Positions 1 to 12,824 of a stretch of DNA of 64,000 bases are shown here, piece after piece. The first letter of the stretch is position 1. Every line of letters starts with the position of its first letter. The translations under genes and the position numbers were made by a program. Source of the DNA: Bryoerythrophyllum caledonicum (Eukaryota; Streptophyta; Bryopsida; Pottiales; Pottiaceae); NCBI GenBank assembly GCA_963971425.1, contig OZ020518.1, forward strand, positions 31,626,770 through 31,690,769. The letters run 5' to 3'. The notes under the pieces are model-generated. The model was not told the DNA's origin and ran no database searches. It worked only from the letters and a program-made list of their open reading frames with translations.

Positions 1-3000
1 CTTCAACGCCAAACTGTTACTTGGGTCCTTTATTTTCGTCTTGAGATCCTTCCTATGCCTCCTCAATTTCTCACCCTCCTCCCAGAACTTATGCCAGAGC
101 TCATTCTTCGTCTTCTCGTCTTCCTCGTCTTTATCCTCATCCTGCTGGTTATGATTGACGCGTAAAAGCTGGATTTTGTCCTCTGCGCAGTGTGCGATCA
201 ACTTGTTTGTGTCTGCCTTCTCCCCCACAACAGTCTCCAATTCACTTAGTGCAACTTCATACAACTGGCTTGTCGAAGCCCCAGGACGAGATGACCAAGG
301 GGTCCGGGAAGGAGTAATTGGTGTAATCGCTGAATTGTTGAGAAGAGAAGATGTGAAAGCTCCAGCGTTTGTTGTACAAGTTGAATCGCTTTGAAGAGAA
401 AATGAGTAAGGTGCAGCGCTTGTATCCTGTGATGGCAATGGCTTCTCCTGTTTGGGTTTCTCATCAATTTGCTGTCTAGATTTCAGATCCCGAATCGACT
501 TGAATGTATCATAGGTGTCCTGGGTGTACTCTTTACACGGTGGCAGTTTATTCCTGGATCTGTCCCCATCACTCATATCCCAAATAGCCCAGCTGCTACT
601 TGTCCCAGAGATATTGTTCACCTTAACATAATTGTCCACTTCGTTTGTCCTTCTCTGCAGTGTATCCCAATTCCTCTGACATGCCCCAGAGCTTCTGTTA
701 ATATTGTATCTGTTTCGAAGGACATCAGAAATTTCGGCCCACTTTATGCGTCTAGTACGGCCATCTGTCGGCTGGTTCTGCAGTGACTCTATCGTCACCT
801 TCAAAAGAGTCATGATCTCCTCCGCGCCCCACTTCTTATCCCTGTGATTCTTTATCTTGTCTAGCTTTTCCTCCTCCCACTTAACACGTTTCAAGTGATC
901 CAGATTCAGTTTGTGGATGACACTGAAATTCTGCTTGTTCTTCTTCTTGTTAACCCCCTTCTCGATGACCTCGACGTTGGGCACCTCCTGTTCGCTGTGT
1001 AGATAGACAGACCCGCCACACTGCACGAAATGTGCATTGGTGATGCGAGAGATGGTGTCGTGAATTCTAATTCTTGCACGATGTAGGGAAATTCCCTCCC
1101 ACGCTTCCTGTAGAAGGTCATGTTTCAAAACTATATACTCAGTGCCCGGGTGTTTAGCAACACAAAACAGGAATTCACTACCTTCGGGATCCTTGTAGTA
1201 CGCGCCGTTCTGGTAACCAGAGAACAAAAAATGTGTTGGTGGATCCGGCAAGGGAGCAAATACACCGGACTCTGAACTGTATTCTAAGGTTATGACCTTG
1301 CCTTGGGAGGTACTTCCAACAAGAAAAACCTTGTAATCTTCTCCAGCGTCCAGCCTGAGGTTCATAAGCTGCACACGGCTTATGCAGTATATTGAAGGTA
1401 GCAGATGTCGAAAGACCTTGCCCGCGGGATTTTCCATGCGCAGTTCTAAATGGCCTGAGTTGTTCCCAACACAGAAACAAACCAGCCGGTCTGCACTTTC
1501 TCCGCAAACTGCGACTAAGGCAATGTCGTGGTCCACAAGATTTGAGTTGGAAAGCTCCGGGCAAGAGTCACCTTTAGAGCTTGCAGGACGCGGAGCGGGA
1601 GGCGGATAAATATTTGCTTGACATAATTCGTCCAAGGTTGAAGTTTTCCAGTCATGACGAACACGTGACGTGCTTTCCCGAACCCAAGATCGCACTTGAG
1701 ATGGGAGATCTGAAGATGGTTGGTGTTGAGCGGAATCCTGAAGTTCGTAGGTCCAGTCAAAATTGTCTTCAAGCAGAATCTGAAAACAATTTCAGCTCAA
1801 GTTGTCATGGGGTGCAAGTGCGACATTTCCGAGGCAATGGCTCGCACTCTAAACGAGATGTAAGACAAGAGCAAAACATAAGCAAGCCCGAGAATGCATT
1901 GAATATCATTACGTTACAAACAGCAAAGCTTCTTGAAAAGGGATCATGCATTTACCAAACATCTACATTTCAGACTAGCATCAGATGAAAAATACCACCT
2001 GCTCAGGCGGGTCAGGCATGCCCGTCTGACTCGAAACTAAATCAGGCCAACTATGCATACATAATCCTCCGTCCAGCTCCCCTAATTCGCAACCACAGAC
2101 ACTTCCCAGCTGCACGTACAGATAAATATTTCGTTAGAAACAAGCAACAAGCAATGGGGGGACAGTTACCCTTTTCCCTACAACATATTTCGTAGTTGGA
2201 AATGATCCAACCACTCTCTGGTCATTCACTTGGATATTGGAAATTAACGTCATTCAGATTCTATGCCATTTTATGTCACTTTGATTGCATTTCATTTTAA
2301 TATCATTTCGAAGGAATTGTCCTTTTTATGTCATTTTCATATCATATTCATTCCATCGTCACAAATACAATGAGTAGGAAGCAAGTTCATCATAAAATGA
2401 TTTATTTCTTCAACAAAAAGCAACACATGCCACCTTGAGACTTCAAAAATTCTATGTGGAAGTAGTAATTTCATCGGAGACTTGACTACCTTGCTCTCTA
2501 CTTATGGTATTAAGCTGACATTGAAATTGTCATTATACATGTGTTATATCCCACATGAACTTGACACTTATCATCGTGACATTGCACCCTATATCATTCT
2601 GACACGAAACATGCTTGTTGATGTGATGCTAATAGCCAATAAATTTAAGGTTGGAAGAGAAGTAGAACGTTGCACATGAAACTATATCGGTGCATTACAA
2701 GGTCGTCATTGCTCCGCACTCTAGCAGAGTAAGAAATACCTGGTGATCTTCAATCAATGGGTGCTTAACTTCATCTTCCGGCGCCCCCGAAGCACTGTCA
2801 GGTCAAATCCAAGAAGCTCATTCATAATCTGATTTCTATACAAGTCTTCCACACCCAAGCAAATTGTTAAAATAAATAAATAGATTTTTTTTTAATAATT
2901 ATTGAATAAAAATCATATCTCAAGCTTCAGTGTCCAAAAAACAGATGAACTCAAGGTAACAGGAAAATGAGACGTAGATGAAACTTATACCCTTGAAACC

Positions 3001-5627
3001 AAAACCGATGTTAGCTTTTAGCTAGGGAAATAATATTTCCCCGCATCCATATTTATTTGAATGTAATCACACTTCCTTGTTTTTGTGGAATTCAGAAGCT
3101 TTGGTATCATATACCAACCTTATTCCAATCAAATTTTAGTGCTGCACAAAGTTCGTGCAGTAATTTCAGAATAGCAATATCACTTTCTATTCACATGGTT
3201 TCTATTAACATGAAGCACTTGTTATGTAAGTTTATTTTCTAGACAATATAAATGAAGATTCAAGTTGCTTCAGATTCATGCATGATTGCAATAATTTAGA
3301 TAGTTCAGGTTGGGACTCAACTCAAAATTGCAAAAATATGAGAATCATGGGACATATTCTCCATATACCCGCATTAACTTTTGACTAAAAGGATACTCAT
3401 AAAAATTCATGTGTTTCAAATGAAATCTTTGAACAATTAGTTGAAGCTGTCAACTGGTTAGTCGTTATCAGTTGAAACTGTCATCAATTAGCTCATGAAT
3501 TAGATTAGGGAGAAAGATTTTTGACAAAAAAGCAAATGATGCACAACAAGCTATGATCGTACAGTACTGCAACTCCCATTGTGCAACTTGACGTACGTGT
3601 ATACATGTGAAACTCTTTGAACTCTAACACGTTCTGCTTACCTAGCTTTGTCTCCACAATTTAGACCATCAGCTGCCATCGGTAAACCTGCTGCTTGCGG
3701 TTCAGCATCTCCAAGCGCAATATCCTGTAGTATTATTCCGCAGACCCAATTCAATGAAAACAAGGAATCTGATCAAGAGAGTTCGTGTAGTGAGGGATCC
3801 AGGGTGGGGTGATAATGTTGTGTACAAGAGTGGACTATCTCTACATTCTCTTTCAGAAGTACAGTACAGTAGTGTAGCTGGATCCATTACTGGCGTTGTC
3901 CCTCAGGTGCTGGGCTCTCATTTTCCTTTTTCTTTTTCTTTTTGACGCAAGAACCGTAGCCACATAGCAGGTTCATCACCAATTAATTCTGAAAATAAAT
4001 CATGAAATTTTTGGGAAATTATTTTTCAAAAACAAAAATTTGCGGGAAAAAATGGGTTTCTGGAGAACATTCGTCTTGACAAACCTTATTTTTGAAAAAT
4101 AAATTATTCGTCAGCGATGTGACGATCCTGCTATGTGCCTACGGCAACAAAGCTTTATTACTGCGAAAGAACTGTAATGATTACTGGCGTTGTACCTCAC
4201 GTGCTGGAGTTTCACTGAGTCCGCGTTGATGAAAATCTGGAAGCTTTGAGGGCAATTGCAAACTTGGACCTGCCACGGTAATACCCATCAGCGTGCGGGC
4301 TTGATAACAACTATTGGATTCGAAGAAAGTAATTTTACGTATCCCATCGTCGATCTGTTGATTGCAGAGGTTCAGTATAGGCCAGCATATTACCGTAATC
4401 GCGGGCGTACATTCCAAGTGCAGCCTCGAGCGCTTGTGCTGTGGGAAACGGTCCAAACGTGATGACTGCGAACGGAGCTTGTCCGACAATCCTGAGAGAT
4501 GGTTCTGCCGTCAAGCTGATCTGCACCAATACAACAGAGTAATGTTGCCAAAGTTGGATGACCAGATCTGGAATGGAAAGACCAAGGATACGGTCGATCA
4601 TTAAAGAAACTCACCTCGCAATCCGCCGGGTCGTCAGCCAACACTCCAAAGTATTCACCATTCGGAATTCTTAAAACTGCCAATCGATAAGCTACACTCG
4701 TAGGAGACTCGTCCCGAAGGTTGACCCACTCGGCATCATTCTGCAGAACAGAGCGGTGGGCACGCAAGCACACATCAGCGAAGCGTTGAGAAGAGAAAGC
4801 ATTACATACTGTTGTATATTGACTATATACACTAGGCCCAGTATTTTCGAGAGGTCTCGATACCAATTCTTATTTTTCAGAAATATTTTAACCAAACGTG
4901 TTTAGAGTCGAATTTTAAAATATGTTGGTTTCTAAATTTTTGAAGAATTGAGGATGTACATGACTAGTGTGACAAAGCACGTATGCATGAAGTAAACAAC
5001 CTCTAACCCCAATTTCTAACAAAGGCAACATGGACTTGTCACGTCAAACCACAGTGTGTATAGACGTAAATACAGTCATCTGGAGTAATTTTGAATCCAC
5101 TGAAAGTTGCACAGTACACCAAAATGTCACCCACTGGGACCATCCGGACGTCCACACCAGAAGCGTCCAGAGCTTCTGGTATGGAAAAGAGGCGATTGGC
5201 GAAAGTAAATACTCTAGATAAGAGGAAAGCTCACCACCAAGTCCGAGATGCTGTCGTCCGCCAGAGGAACAACAACTTTGCCAGTCCCATAAACTGCCAT
5301 CCCAGGGACATCATGAGGAACCTGCGAAACAGCACCATCACATCAAACGGGGCGGTTCAAATCAATTACAATCTTCAAAGTTCAAATTAACCTTGGTATT
5401 GAAGCCAAAGAAATCAAGCGAAGAATGCTAACCTTCAGAGTAGCAGTATGATGTGAGCCCTCAAGGTCGAATAATGGGGTGCACTTGGGTTTGTTACTCT
5501 GCGACGGATTACCGTGCTCACCAACCTTTGGACGCACAAAACACCTAACGGCCACACCGTCCTCCGAAGCAGTCTCTGAAGCGTGAAAGCGGAATACTGA
5601 CTCGCTGAGAACTGAAGTAGTCGCCAT
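1..5627 (-). CDS. Trihelix-type (Myb/SANT-like) nuclear protein, copy 1, 3' end outside window
   Basis: Nine exons on the minus strand, joined in frame by GT-AG introns: 5627-5433, 5321-5235, 5006-free interval, 4740-4615, 4520-4394, 4269-4196, 3724-3642, 2794-2740, 2109-1999 and 1779 to beyond base 1 (the interval between 5235 and 4740 is intron). The start is the ATG at 5627 (MATTSVL...). Exons 1-8 give 286 residues. The last exon opens after TTTTCAG and carries most of the protein; here it lacks the last 93 bases seen in copy 2. All three substitutions within this gene fall in introns, so the visible coding sequence is identical to copy 2. Domains are described under copy 2. The exon chain is my reconstruction from phase and splice signals; RNA evidence is not available. 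Confidence 0.8.
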
Positions 5628-6139
5628 TCTTCTTAGAGAGCGATCCGCAAAGTGGAACTTCGATCGTCCTCGAAGCGACCTACCGGCGTAACAGCGCCTT
5701 CGCGCATCCTAGTAGCGACATCCCCGTGTGTTCACATATCTGAGCCAAGGCGATCCAAGCACACAGGATCTCCACAGAATTTTGCGCAGCGCCCGACGAT
5801 GGGCTTCAGCGCCCAACAATGACTAGTACGTCTATGCAATTTCCTCCCAGAATGCGAACGAATTCTGCAGTGGAGAGCCATCGTAGAGTAACCTCGAAAC
5901 CCTTGTCGGGTGCACTGTCGGGGACTTGCTCTCTCAACCTGCAACCGATGCCAAACAACGCGCAGCTGAATATCGCACTCTCTGCACAGCTAGAGCTCGC
6001 GTTAATCGGACCCTGCAAAGATAAGGGCTTGACGGGTTCTCGTTTTCCGAATTTGACCTGCCAAGGGACTAAAGAATAGGTAGCCGGAGGCTCGAGAGCA
6101 TTACCAGACTTAATGCGAAGTGTTTTTTAAGAATCCTAG

Positions 6140-6500
6140 CCATCACAGTTGATGATAATGTGTTGGATGATAATCATAGTTGATATAAAATGATGTTGGT
6201 TGAATTGAAGCATGAAGAGTATTATCATATGCAAACTCCACTGATGGTAAATATGTAGTCCAATCATCATGTTGATAGTTAATAGTGCATTATAGATACT
6301 ACTTCAAAACTTGATTCACTCATTTTGTTTGACCATTAGTTTGAGGATGGAAATTAGAAGATAATTTGATATCCACCTTCAATATCTTAAAAATGGATTT
6401 GTAGAATTTTGATATACACTACGGTCTTTGATCAAAAATAGTATTGTCTGGTAGACCGTGATATCGATATGTATTATCAAGAAAGAGCCTTTGCCATTTC
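6140..6500 (-). pseudogene. Ty3/gypsy integrase fragment (copy 1)
   Basis: Read on the minus strand with several stops and shifts, this resembles the second half of a plant gypsy integrase core: HGLPDNTIFDQ, then FHPQTNGQTK and DDWTTYLPSVEFAYDNTLHAS. Those match the HGLP..I.SDRG, FHPQTDGQTE and LP..EFAYNN..H.S signatures of chromovirus-like integrases. No LTR, RT or RNase H is adjacent, so it is an isolated relic. It lies about 0.5 kb upstream of the trihelix-type gene's start codon. Confidence 0.75.
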
Positions 6501-7141
6501 TTCGTCAAAGACCGTCTTCTTGCATGGAACGCAAAAAGCCACGCTCTAAAACGTTATAGTTGATGGAATACTTTTGGGGTGACCGGAGGGCTCACAAAAT
6601 GCACATGTGCTCTCATAATTGAACAATTTAGGGGCGCTTTACAGAGGGGCCACGAGCCAAGCAAACTTCAAACCAACCTGAAGCAAAAATAGATTTAGGC
6701 CAAATTCAAGGCCAAAGAGGAAAATGTCTTACACAACCCAAAGGCCAATTCGTGGACTTCCTTTCCTAGAGGACCCTACAATTGGAGCGTTGACCAGAGC
6801 AGACCATGGTCCATATTAGAATATAAATAGCAGCCCATCAACCCTTCAACAAAAAATCTATATTTAGTCATTTCCAAAAAAGTCAAACATGCCCTTCTAG
6901 CCTCAATTTTACATTGCTAAATTCATAATTTTAATATTTTGATATTTTTCTCAAATGTCTTCTAGTTGTCATGGATTTTTCATATTTTTTGGCTACAAAA
7001 TGAAATTTTTATGATTTTTCAAAGATTTGACCCTTGAGAATTTACAATAATCACAAAAGCTCAACTTACCATAAGATGTTTATGGAAAATAAATAAATTA
7101 TTATGAACATTATACTGTAGTTGGTATATTTTTTGCACTTA

Positions 7142-7618
7142 GGGCCTGTTTGTACTAGAAGCCAAAGGCTGCAAAAATCCAAAAGTCTTGCCAAGGTCCC
7201 AACTTCGAAAGACTTTTCAATGAGAAGCCAATCATTTGAAGCCATGGCTTTTGGAAGTAGTGTGGACTTAAAAGAGGCCATGAATCACATTGACTAAAGG
7301 ATTGTAGTGAATAAATGTTGAAGAAATCACATAATCTCACCTTTGGGCTGGAAATAGTGGTTTAGCATCACGGACCATTGGATTCTCTGTTAGGTTTACT
7401 TCTTTGACGTGGTTGGATGCAAAGTCGGCAGCCTCTAAAGGTCGTCACTATTGCTGCCATGTAGGCAAAAACTACCGTCCACCTTATTTTGCCTTCATCC
7501 AACTTTTGGATTTGAGAAGTCTTATGTAAAGTCAAATTTTAGGGACCTATCAATTTTGGCCAATGTAATTGGCTGAAGAAAATTTCCCATGGCTTCGGCC
7601 TCTAGTGTAAATAGGCCC
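7142..7618. mobile_element. Tourist-like MITE (PIF/Harbinger type), copy 1
   Basis: A 477-bp element with imperfect terminal inverted repeats: GGGCCTGTTTGTACTAGAAG at the left, and a right end whose reverse complement is GGGCCTATTTACACTAGAGG. It is flanked by the trinucleotide TTA on both sides (7139-7141 and 7619-7621). The TTA target duplication and GGGCCTGTTTG-type ends are diagnostic of Tourist/PIF-Harbinger MITEs. It has no coding capacity and would need a PIF transposase supplied elsewhere. Confidence 0.88.
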
Positions 7619-7812
7619 TTATACACAAAGAAATACGATAGAAAAGCATGTTATGTAATGTATTTTTCGGAACACTAAATCTTGGAACTTTAAATTGTTG
7701 TAGCTCTTGTAAATGTAACAACTTTTGAGAATTTCAAAGTGCACTAGGAACTTGATTCCATGGGTCACAACTTCTTATTTAGATGCTTTTACACTTGAAA
7801 TCAAAAATTAGG

Positions 7813-8120
7813 TTAACCCCTAAATTCCCAAGAGTCCCTCTGGGGGACTCTTGAAGGTTTGGGCAGGTCCCTATGATTTTGATTTTAGGCAAGATTTTTT
7901 GAAAAATTTATTGGAGATAATGGGTCTCACGAGCTTTGCGGGTATGTAAATTTTGTCCAAATCTGATTGACAATTGAGAAGTTATGATGATTTTTTTGGA
8001 AACTAGGGGAGAAAGGGCAGCACGGGCAAGTTGAATCTCTTTGATTTTTAGCTAGGCTGTCAATTGGGGCAAGTTTTGTTTTGGACTATGGAGCAACGGG
8101 TTTCAATACTAGCAACAGGG
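7813..8120 (+). repeat. Dispersed repeat family R1, copy 1
   Basis: Starts AACCCCTAAATTCCCAAGAG and contains a short hairpin (GAGTCCCTC...GGGGGACTC). It is clearly related, at lower identity, to 50,125-50,405 inside the hAT-like element: same order of AACCCCTAAATT, GAGTCCC, GACTCTTGAAGGTTTGGG, AGCTTTG, and a final TTTCAATACTAGCAA. Its superfamily is not recognised. Confidence 0.6.
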
Positions 8121-8259
8121 TAGTTGGGAGGGATCGTTGCCGCAATTGTAGGCCACGGCAGGTAGGAAAGCCTAACAACAAAGTAGGCAAGCCTTTTGTC
8201 AGGCCACAACATCATGCCACGACATCGTGGCACGTCAACAGATGCGGCTGAGAATTGAT

Positions 8260-9620
8260 GTCAAATACGGATGGCGTCTGACCAGTGGGGACACATGACG
8301 GCGGAGGCCAAGTTTTCCATAACTTTTTGGTTCCAATCAATTCCCTACGCGTTCCCTAAACCAAACTCAACCCTGACTTTTCCTGGAATTGAATTGCGAG
8401 GAGTCTATTATCCAACTCAGGTATACCTCATGTTCCGCTCAGCTCGGCTCATGTTCTCCAATTACATGTGATCACACTCAATTATGTTGTTATTTGGAAA
8501 GCACACAATATTGGATATTGAAGATGGGGGCCAACCAATGCTCATGGGTTTGGTTATCATGCAGTTCAACAGCTTGATGGTGTGCATTCCACGTGGATGG
8601 ATTTTATCACAGTATTGGAATGAAAGAAATCCATATGTGAATGTGTTTGGCTTATCGGAGGCATTGTCATCATTACCTAGTTCAATTTGTAGGGAAAATA
8701 CTACAAAACTTACTTCTTTCCAAATGATTGGTAGATTGAAAACACTTTGTATTCTCCAAACATGAGGTAAACCACATCAGTTCTAATTAGTGCATTATTA
8801 TGCGTTTTGATATGATTTTGAATTTTCTATTTCTTGGAAACAATATTGTTTACAATTCCCTTCCTGAATATTTCCTCATGGAAAGTCTCATGGTGTTGTA
8901 TGATGCAAAGCGCACCTCTGATTCTGATGTGGGCATGCGCACAAGCTTCTTGTATAGTTTTGGTTGAATCGGACTCATGTTTCACAGAAACTCTAGCGTC
9001 AGTTGAAGTGAGCTCTGTAAATTCAAGCTACAACTAAGGTAAACCCCCCATAGCCGACAAGTTAGGAATGTGCATATATGGAGAGAACAAATAATAACAC
9101 ATTAACTTTTTCAGTGATACCCAATAGAATTACAATTTCAACCCAAGTGATTTTATATTTTTCCAATGAAATGTGAAGTAGTTATGAATTTTCAAAGTGT
9201 ACTCCTATGTTTAGCTGGTGGCTGCCAATAGGTACCCCCCATAAGCTGATCAAAACTAAGGGGTCTTGCCTAATGGCCAACCTTCATTTGGAGCTGAATG
9301 GGTGATATTGAGATGGAAGTGGGTTGGATATAGGGTTAATTTTATAAATATTGGTTATGAATTTTGGTTGATTGCCATAGGGTTACCTTATCTCATTTCG
9401 TGAAATGTGTCCCTTGTTTGCTAGCCACTTTGAGAATGAAGAATATTTTTTTTAACAAGAGTACGAACTTGTGATAGACACCTCTATTTCCATCTTTTCT
9501 TTATCTTCATCATCAATGCAAATGCTTAGAAAGAAAGCAACACATTCAAGAAATGAGGTACAAGTGTGTCCCTTCCAATCTTCCTTTAAGTGGAAAATTG
9601 CTAATCTAATTATAACATGG
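8260..9620. other. Unassigned AT-rich stretch with short ORFs (same at 33,526-34,886)
   Basis: Short open frames on the plus strand (8271-8471 and 8484-8765) show no domain that I recognise and no consistent splice chain. The T/C difference at 9029/34295 changes a short frame on each strand, which argues against coding constraint. I see no RNA gene here. Confidence 0.4.
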
Positions 9621-9627
9621 AGTTTCA

Positions 9628-10730
9628 TTGCTTTCTTGTAGCTTGCATGGGATGGGCTATCGGTGCGATGGAGTTGCAGATTGTCTACTCAATCTGCAAC
9701 AACATCCACCACTCCACCATCTGAAAGTCCGACATTTTCAAATGCTCCAGATGTACTTTTCGAGCACCCAACACCTCTTCCTATGCCGCCAGTTTTTGTC
9801 AGTGACAATTCTCACTATAATGAAACTCAATGTATTGGCCATTTTGATGAGAAGTATTTTGATAGCGAAGAAGTCAAAGAGGAAGGAAGGGCTCCAAGCT
9901 GTGAAGATTTGGAAGATGATGAGTTTGATGAAGGTCCATATTCTAACCTTGAATTGAGGTCTGTAGAGGATTTATGGTGGCCGCTAGAGCTCCGACAATA
10001 TTCCTCAAAAACAAAGCGGGACAAGTACTCCAACGGCTCTAATGGCTAGGGATGGCAGAGAGCAATATGAAGCTATTGGGAGCGGCGGAGAACAAGGAGA
10101 AGCTTCCGGGAGTGGGGGAAGCAACTAAGAGCTTTAGGAAGTGGTGGGAGCTTTGGGAGCATTTGGAAGCAACAAATACATCGAGAACAATGGGGTTCTC
10201 TTCAAGGTGAACATTTTCTAGACTTGGTTGGAGGGGCTTGTTTTCTAGAGACGGCCTCGACAAGGGACTATGGATTTTATGAAGAAATTGAGGTGGGGCA
10301 TGATGGAGTGGGGACGACTTTGAAACCTCAGTATACCTTGGGTCCTAGAAGCGTTCGTGGTCGGAGACTTCATACTTTAGCTCAACATTGATAAAGGGCT
10401 CATATTGAGTCTTCGTCCACACATAATGATAGTAGAAACGAGTTAGAAATTGAGGATGGAGATGAAGTTTCTGAGGATGAAATTATTGGCAATATCAATA
10501 ATATCAAGTATGCACATCGTGACAACACTTGGACTCAAAGTTTTTATACATATATCCTCGAGTTCCAAGAATTTGTAGTGATTTCAAGGGCAAATGTTTA
10601 TTGGCGTTATTTTCCAACGATGAAGAATCCATTTGAAGATTTTTGGCCAATGTGAATTTTTCAAGACTTTGTTTCAAAGACTAATTGTTGTTCGGTGGCA
10701 AAGATTACGGTGTCGTGATGTGGGCCGTCT
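9628..10730 (+). pseudogene. Possible piggyBac-like transposase N-terminal relic (copy 1)
   Basis: A broken plus-strand frame. An acidic stretch (EEVKEEGRAPSCEDLEDDEF) is followed by stops and then by a frame ending in NPFEDFWPM, a stop, and IFQDFVSKTN. The last part resembles the P..yF..FF..e....iv..TN motif at the start of piggyBac-type transposase domains. No catalytic region follows; the frame ends near 10,720. The match is short and could be chance. It may instead be an unrecognised host-gene relic. Confidence 0.3.
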
Positions 10731-11021
10731 TGTGGATATACTTAATTAAATACTTGTGATTAATATTAGTGAAGGCGTGGTTGATATGTGATTTATGTTT
10801 AGGTTGTGTTTAATTTATGTTTAGTTTATAGTGTGGTTAATGTTTGGTTTGTGTTGATGTTGCGGTTGAGAATCAGTTTGAATTTTCATTAGCTGGTTGA
10901 TAAGTGGCTGAGAAATATTTTTTTGATAGGGATTTAATTGGATAGTAGTGGGTGGTGGTGGATGCTCTTCAACCGATTGACCATGTGAACGCTTATCATT
11001 GTACCGACCAAAGAGTAGGCT

Positions 11022-12039
11022 TTGAGTTGCCCGTATGGAGGCTTCTCATTGGGTTTTTTCGATTGGGACTATAGTCTCTACTACCTGCGAGATTCTGGGA
11101 GGGTAGTATTATTGGTTCTCTACGTAGATGATCTTCTACTGACATGCTTAAACTTACGGAAAATGGCATGGATCAAAATCCAACTCATGAATCGGTTTGA
11201 AATGACAGACCTTAGAAACATCCACTTCTACTTAGGAGTGGAATTTATTTGGAAACCAATTGGGATCTTCATGATGCAAAGAGCCTCTGCCATCCATATT
11301 CCCATGGCTGAAGGCATCAAACTTGGACACGAGGAAGAGTTTCCAATGGTAGACATTAAAACTTTCAAAAAATAGTTGGGATGTTAATCTATCTAGTAAA
11401 TACCAGACCTGAGATATTATTTGCCGTAGGGACCCTTAGCCGCTTCATGCACAGCCCACGAATCCCACACTTACAGGCGGCAAATCAAGTTAATCGCTAC
11501 ATCAAAGGCACAATAGAATTTGGCATTTCCTATTACAAAAACAACAACACTACAGTGATCGGCTACACAGACTTAGACTGGGCTAAATGTATCATTGACT
11601 TGAAATCAATCCCAGGATGGTTGTATAAGTCAGCAGGTGGACCAATTTCATGGGCATAAAAAGAAACAAGACACCGTGGTTGTATCATCAATTGGTGTTG
11701 AATCAAGAGCATTAGGTGAAGGTATACGAGAAGCCATTTGGATTTGCACATTGATGTCTCGCATTCATGGACAAGAGGTTGATTCTATATCACTATTATG
11801 TGACAATCAAAGTACCATCAAATCAGCACACAACCCGGTATGACATGACAGATCTAAACACATGGAGATATGGCTACACTACGTAAGAAAAAAATGTACT
11901 CACTGGTGTTGTGGACCTCTTTTACATCCCAACTGGCAAACAACTTGCAGACATACTAACAAAACCCTTGGACAAACATAGATTCACGAAGCTCAAGGAT
12001 GAAACCGGAATTCAACATATTAGTATATTAGAGTTTTAG
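11022..12039 (+). pseudogene. Ty1/copia pol 3' part: RT end and RNase H (copy 1)
   Basis: Plus-strand copia reverse transcriptase and RNase H, broken into at least four frames. The RT part has LYYLRD and the catalytic box YVDDLLLT. It is followed by LVNTRPEILFAVGTLSRFM and the RNase H stretch GYTDLDWAKC (GYSDADWAGC in the family), WLYKSAGGPISWA, and LCDNQSTIKSAHNP (CDN.SA...A.NP). Near 12,000 comes a DILTKPL-type end and a stop at 12,037. Stops occur at 11,373 and 11,657, so it is dead. Gag, protease and integrase are absent. Confidence 0.92.
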
Positions 12040-12397
12040 GAAACAAAACACATAACCTCTCAACCTCGTAGGCAAACCTCTCAGCTTCTTTCAACAATTT
12101 GAAGCTCGTAAAGATGGCTCCTTTGAACCCTATTACTCGCACGTCACGTTCCGGCCAACTGTTGTAGATTCTTGGCCTTCGCCACCTACGGACAGCGTAG
12201 CACATGCCTTCTCTCTTAATCTCCGACGACTCAACCTCTCCATTGGGAATCATGGATTCTCCCACGTTGCTATTCTCGTGGTTGAAGTTGTCGTCTACAT
12301 GAACCCAGACTGAAACCACGGTCAATAGCGCATCCAACATACAGTGCAACACCGTCAATGCTGCCCACAAGCCAAACCAAATCACACAAGCCTGCAA
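12020..12397 (-). CDS. Antisense ORF with RNase H1 hybrid-binding (viroplasmin-type) domain, copy 1
   Basis: A 125-codon open frame on the strand opposite copia pol, between the pol stop and the 3' LTR; it overlaps the last pol codons. The first in-frame ATG is at 12,340. The N-terminal part is hydrophobic (IWFGLWAALTVLHCMLDALL), perhaps one membrane span. The C-terminal part has YAVRRWRRPRIYNSW, then VIGFKGAIFTSF and LLKEAERF. That matches the YaVrrGr.pGIy.sW...V.GFkGA.fksF....EAe pattern of the RNase H1 N-terminal hybrid-binding domain, also found in viroplasmin proteins and some retroelements. That domain binds RNA-DNA hybrids. Two canonical Gly are changed (W and R). It could be an accessory antisense gene of the element, an exon of a host RNase H1 gene, or a captured relic. 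Confidence 0.7.
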   Translation of the reverse strand: MQACVIWFGLWAALTVLHCMLDALLTVVSVWVHVDDNFNHENSNVGESMIPNGEVESSEIKREGMCYAVRRWRRPRIYNSWPERDVRVIGFKGAIFTSFKLLKEAERFAYEVERLCVLFPKTLIY

Positions 12398-12592
12398 ACC
12401 CTCTCCTATCAGTATTTATTCTTCAACCCTAATCGTACACACGTTTACCAACCCAACTTGGTTACTTACCGTCGACATCTCCGGCTCCTGCCATCTGTCA
12501 ACCATCCTTGGCCCTGCCGCTTTCTCTCTGTGTGTGTCTCCTATTCAATTTCCTCGACCATTGATCGGATCTTCTCATCATCGAAGTCTCCA

Positions 12593-12604
12593 AGTGCAGG
12601 GGGA
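12593..12604 (+). promoter_or_regulatory. Polypurine tract of the copia relic
   Basis: AGTGCAGGGGGA sits directly before TGTTGACGGG. A purine-rich run abutting TG...is the expected primer site for plus-strand DNA synthesis at a 3' LTR. The same site is at 37,859-37,870. Confidence 0.7.
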
Positions 12605-12824
12605 TGTTGACGGGTCATGACGAACTTGTCTACGTGACGACTTCCATGAAGTCTATTCATCCTGACCACATCTACAGTGCACCTTTGACGTGCAATATAA
12701 ATCTCTATTGCGCGTCGACGCTCTCATCTTCGTGTGAGTGTTCGGGTACATTAGACGATATACGATTTAGGTTATCAAAATATTTGGTTTATGTGTTAGA
12801 TATGTTATATTGAGCATTTCAACG
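12605..12824 (+). repeat. Copia 3' LTR (copy 1)
   Basis: Begins TGTTGA after the polypurine tract and ends TCAACG, a near-perfect inverted match (expected TCAACA). It is about 220 bp with a TATAAA box inside (TGCAATATAAATC). The pol relic lies upstream in the right orientation. I find no matching 5' LTR in the window, so the element is 5'-truncated. Confidence 0.68.

Noticed and set aside
5819-6079. 86-codon plus-strand frame upstream of the trihelix-type gene
   Set aside because: No domain, no splice partners and probably promoter sequence; kept only as a possible shadow.
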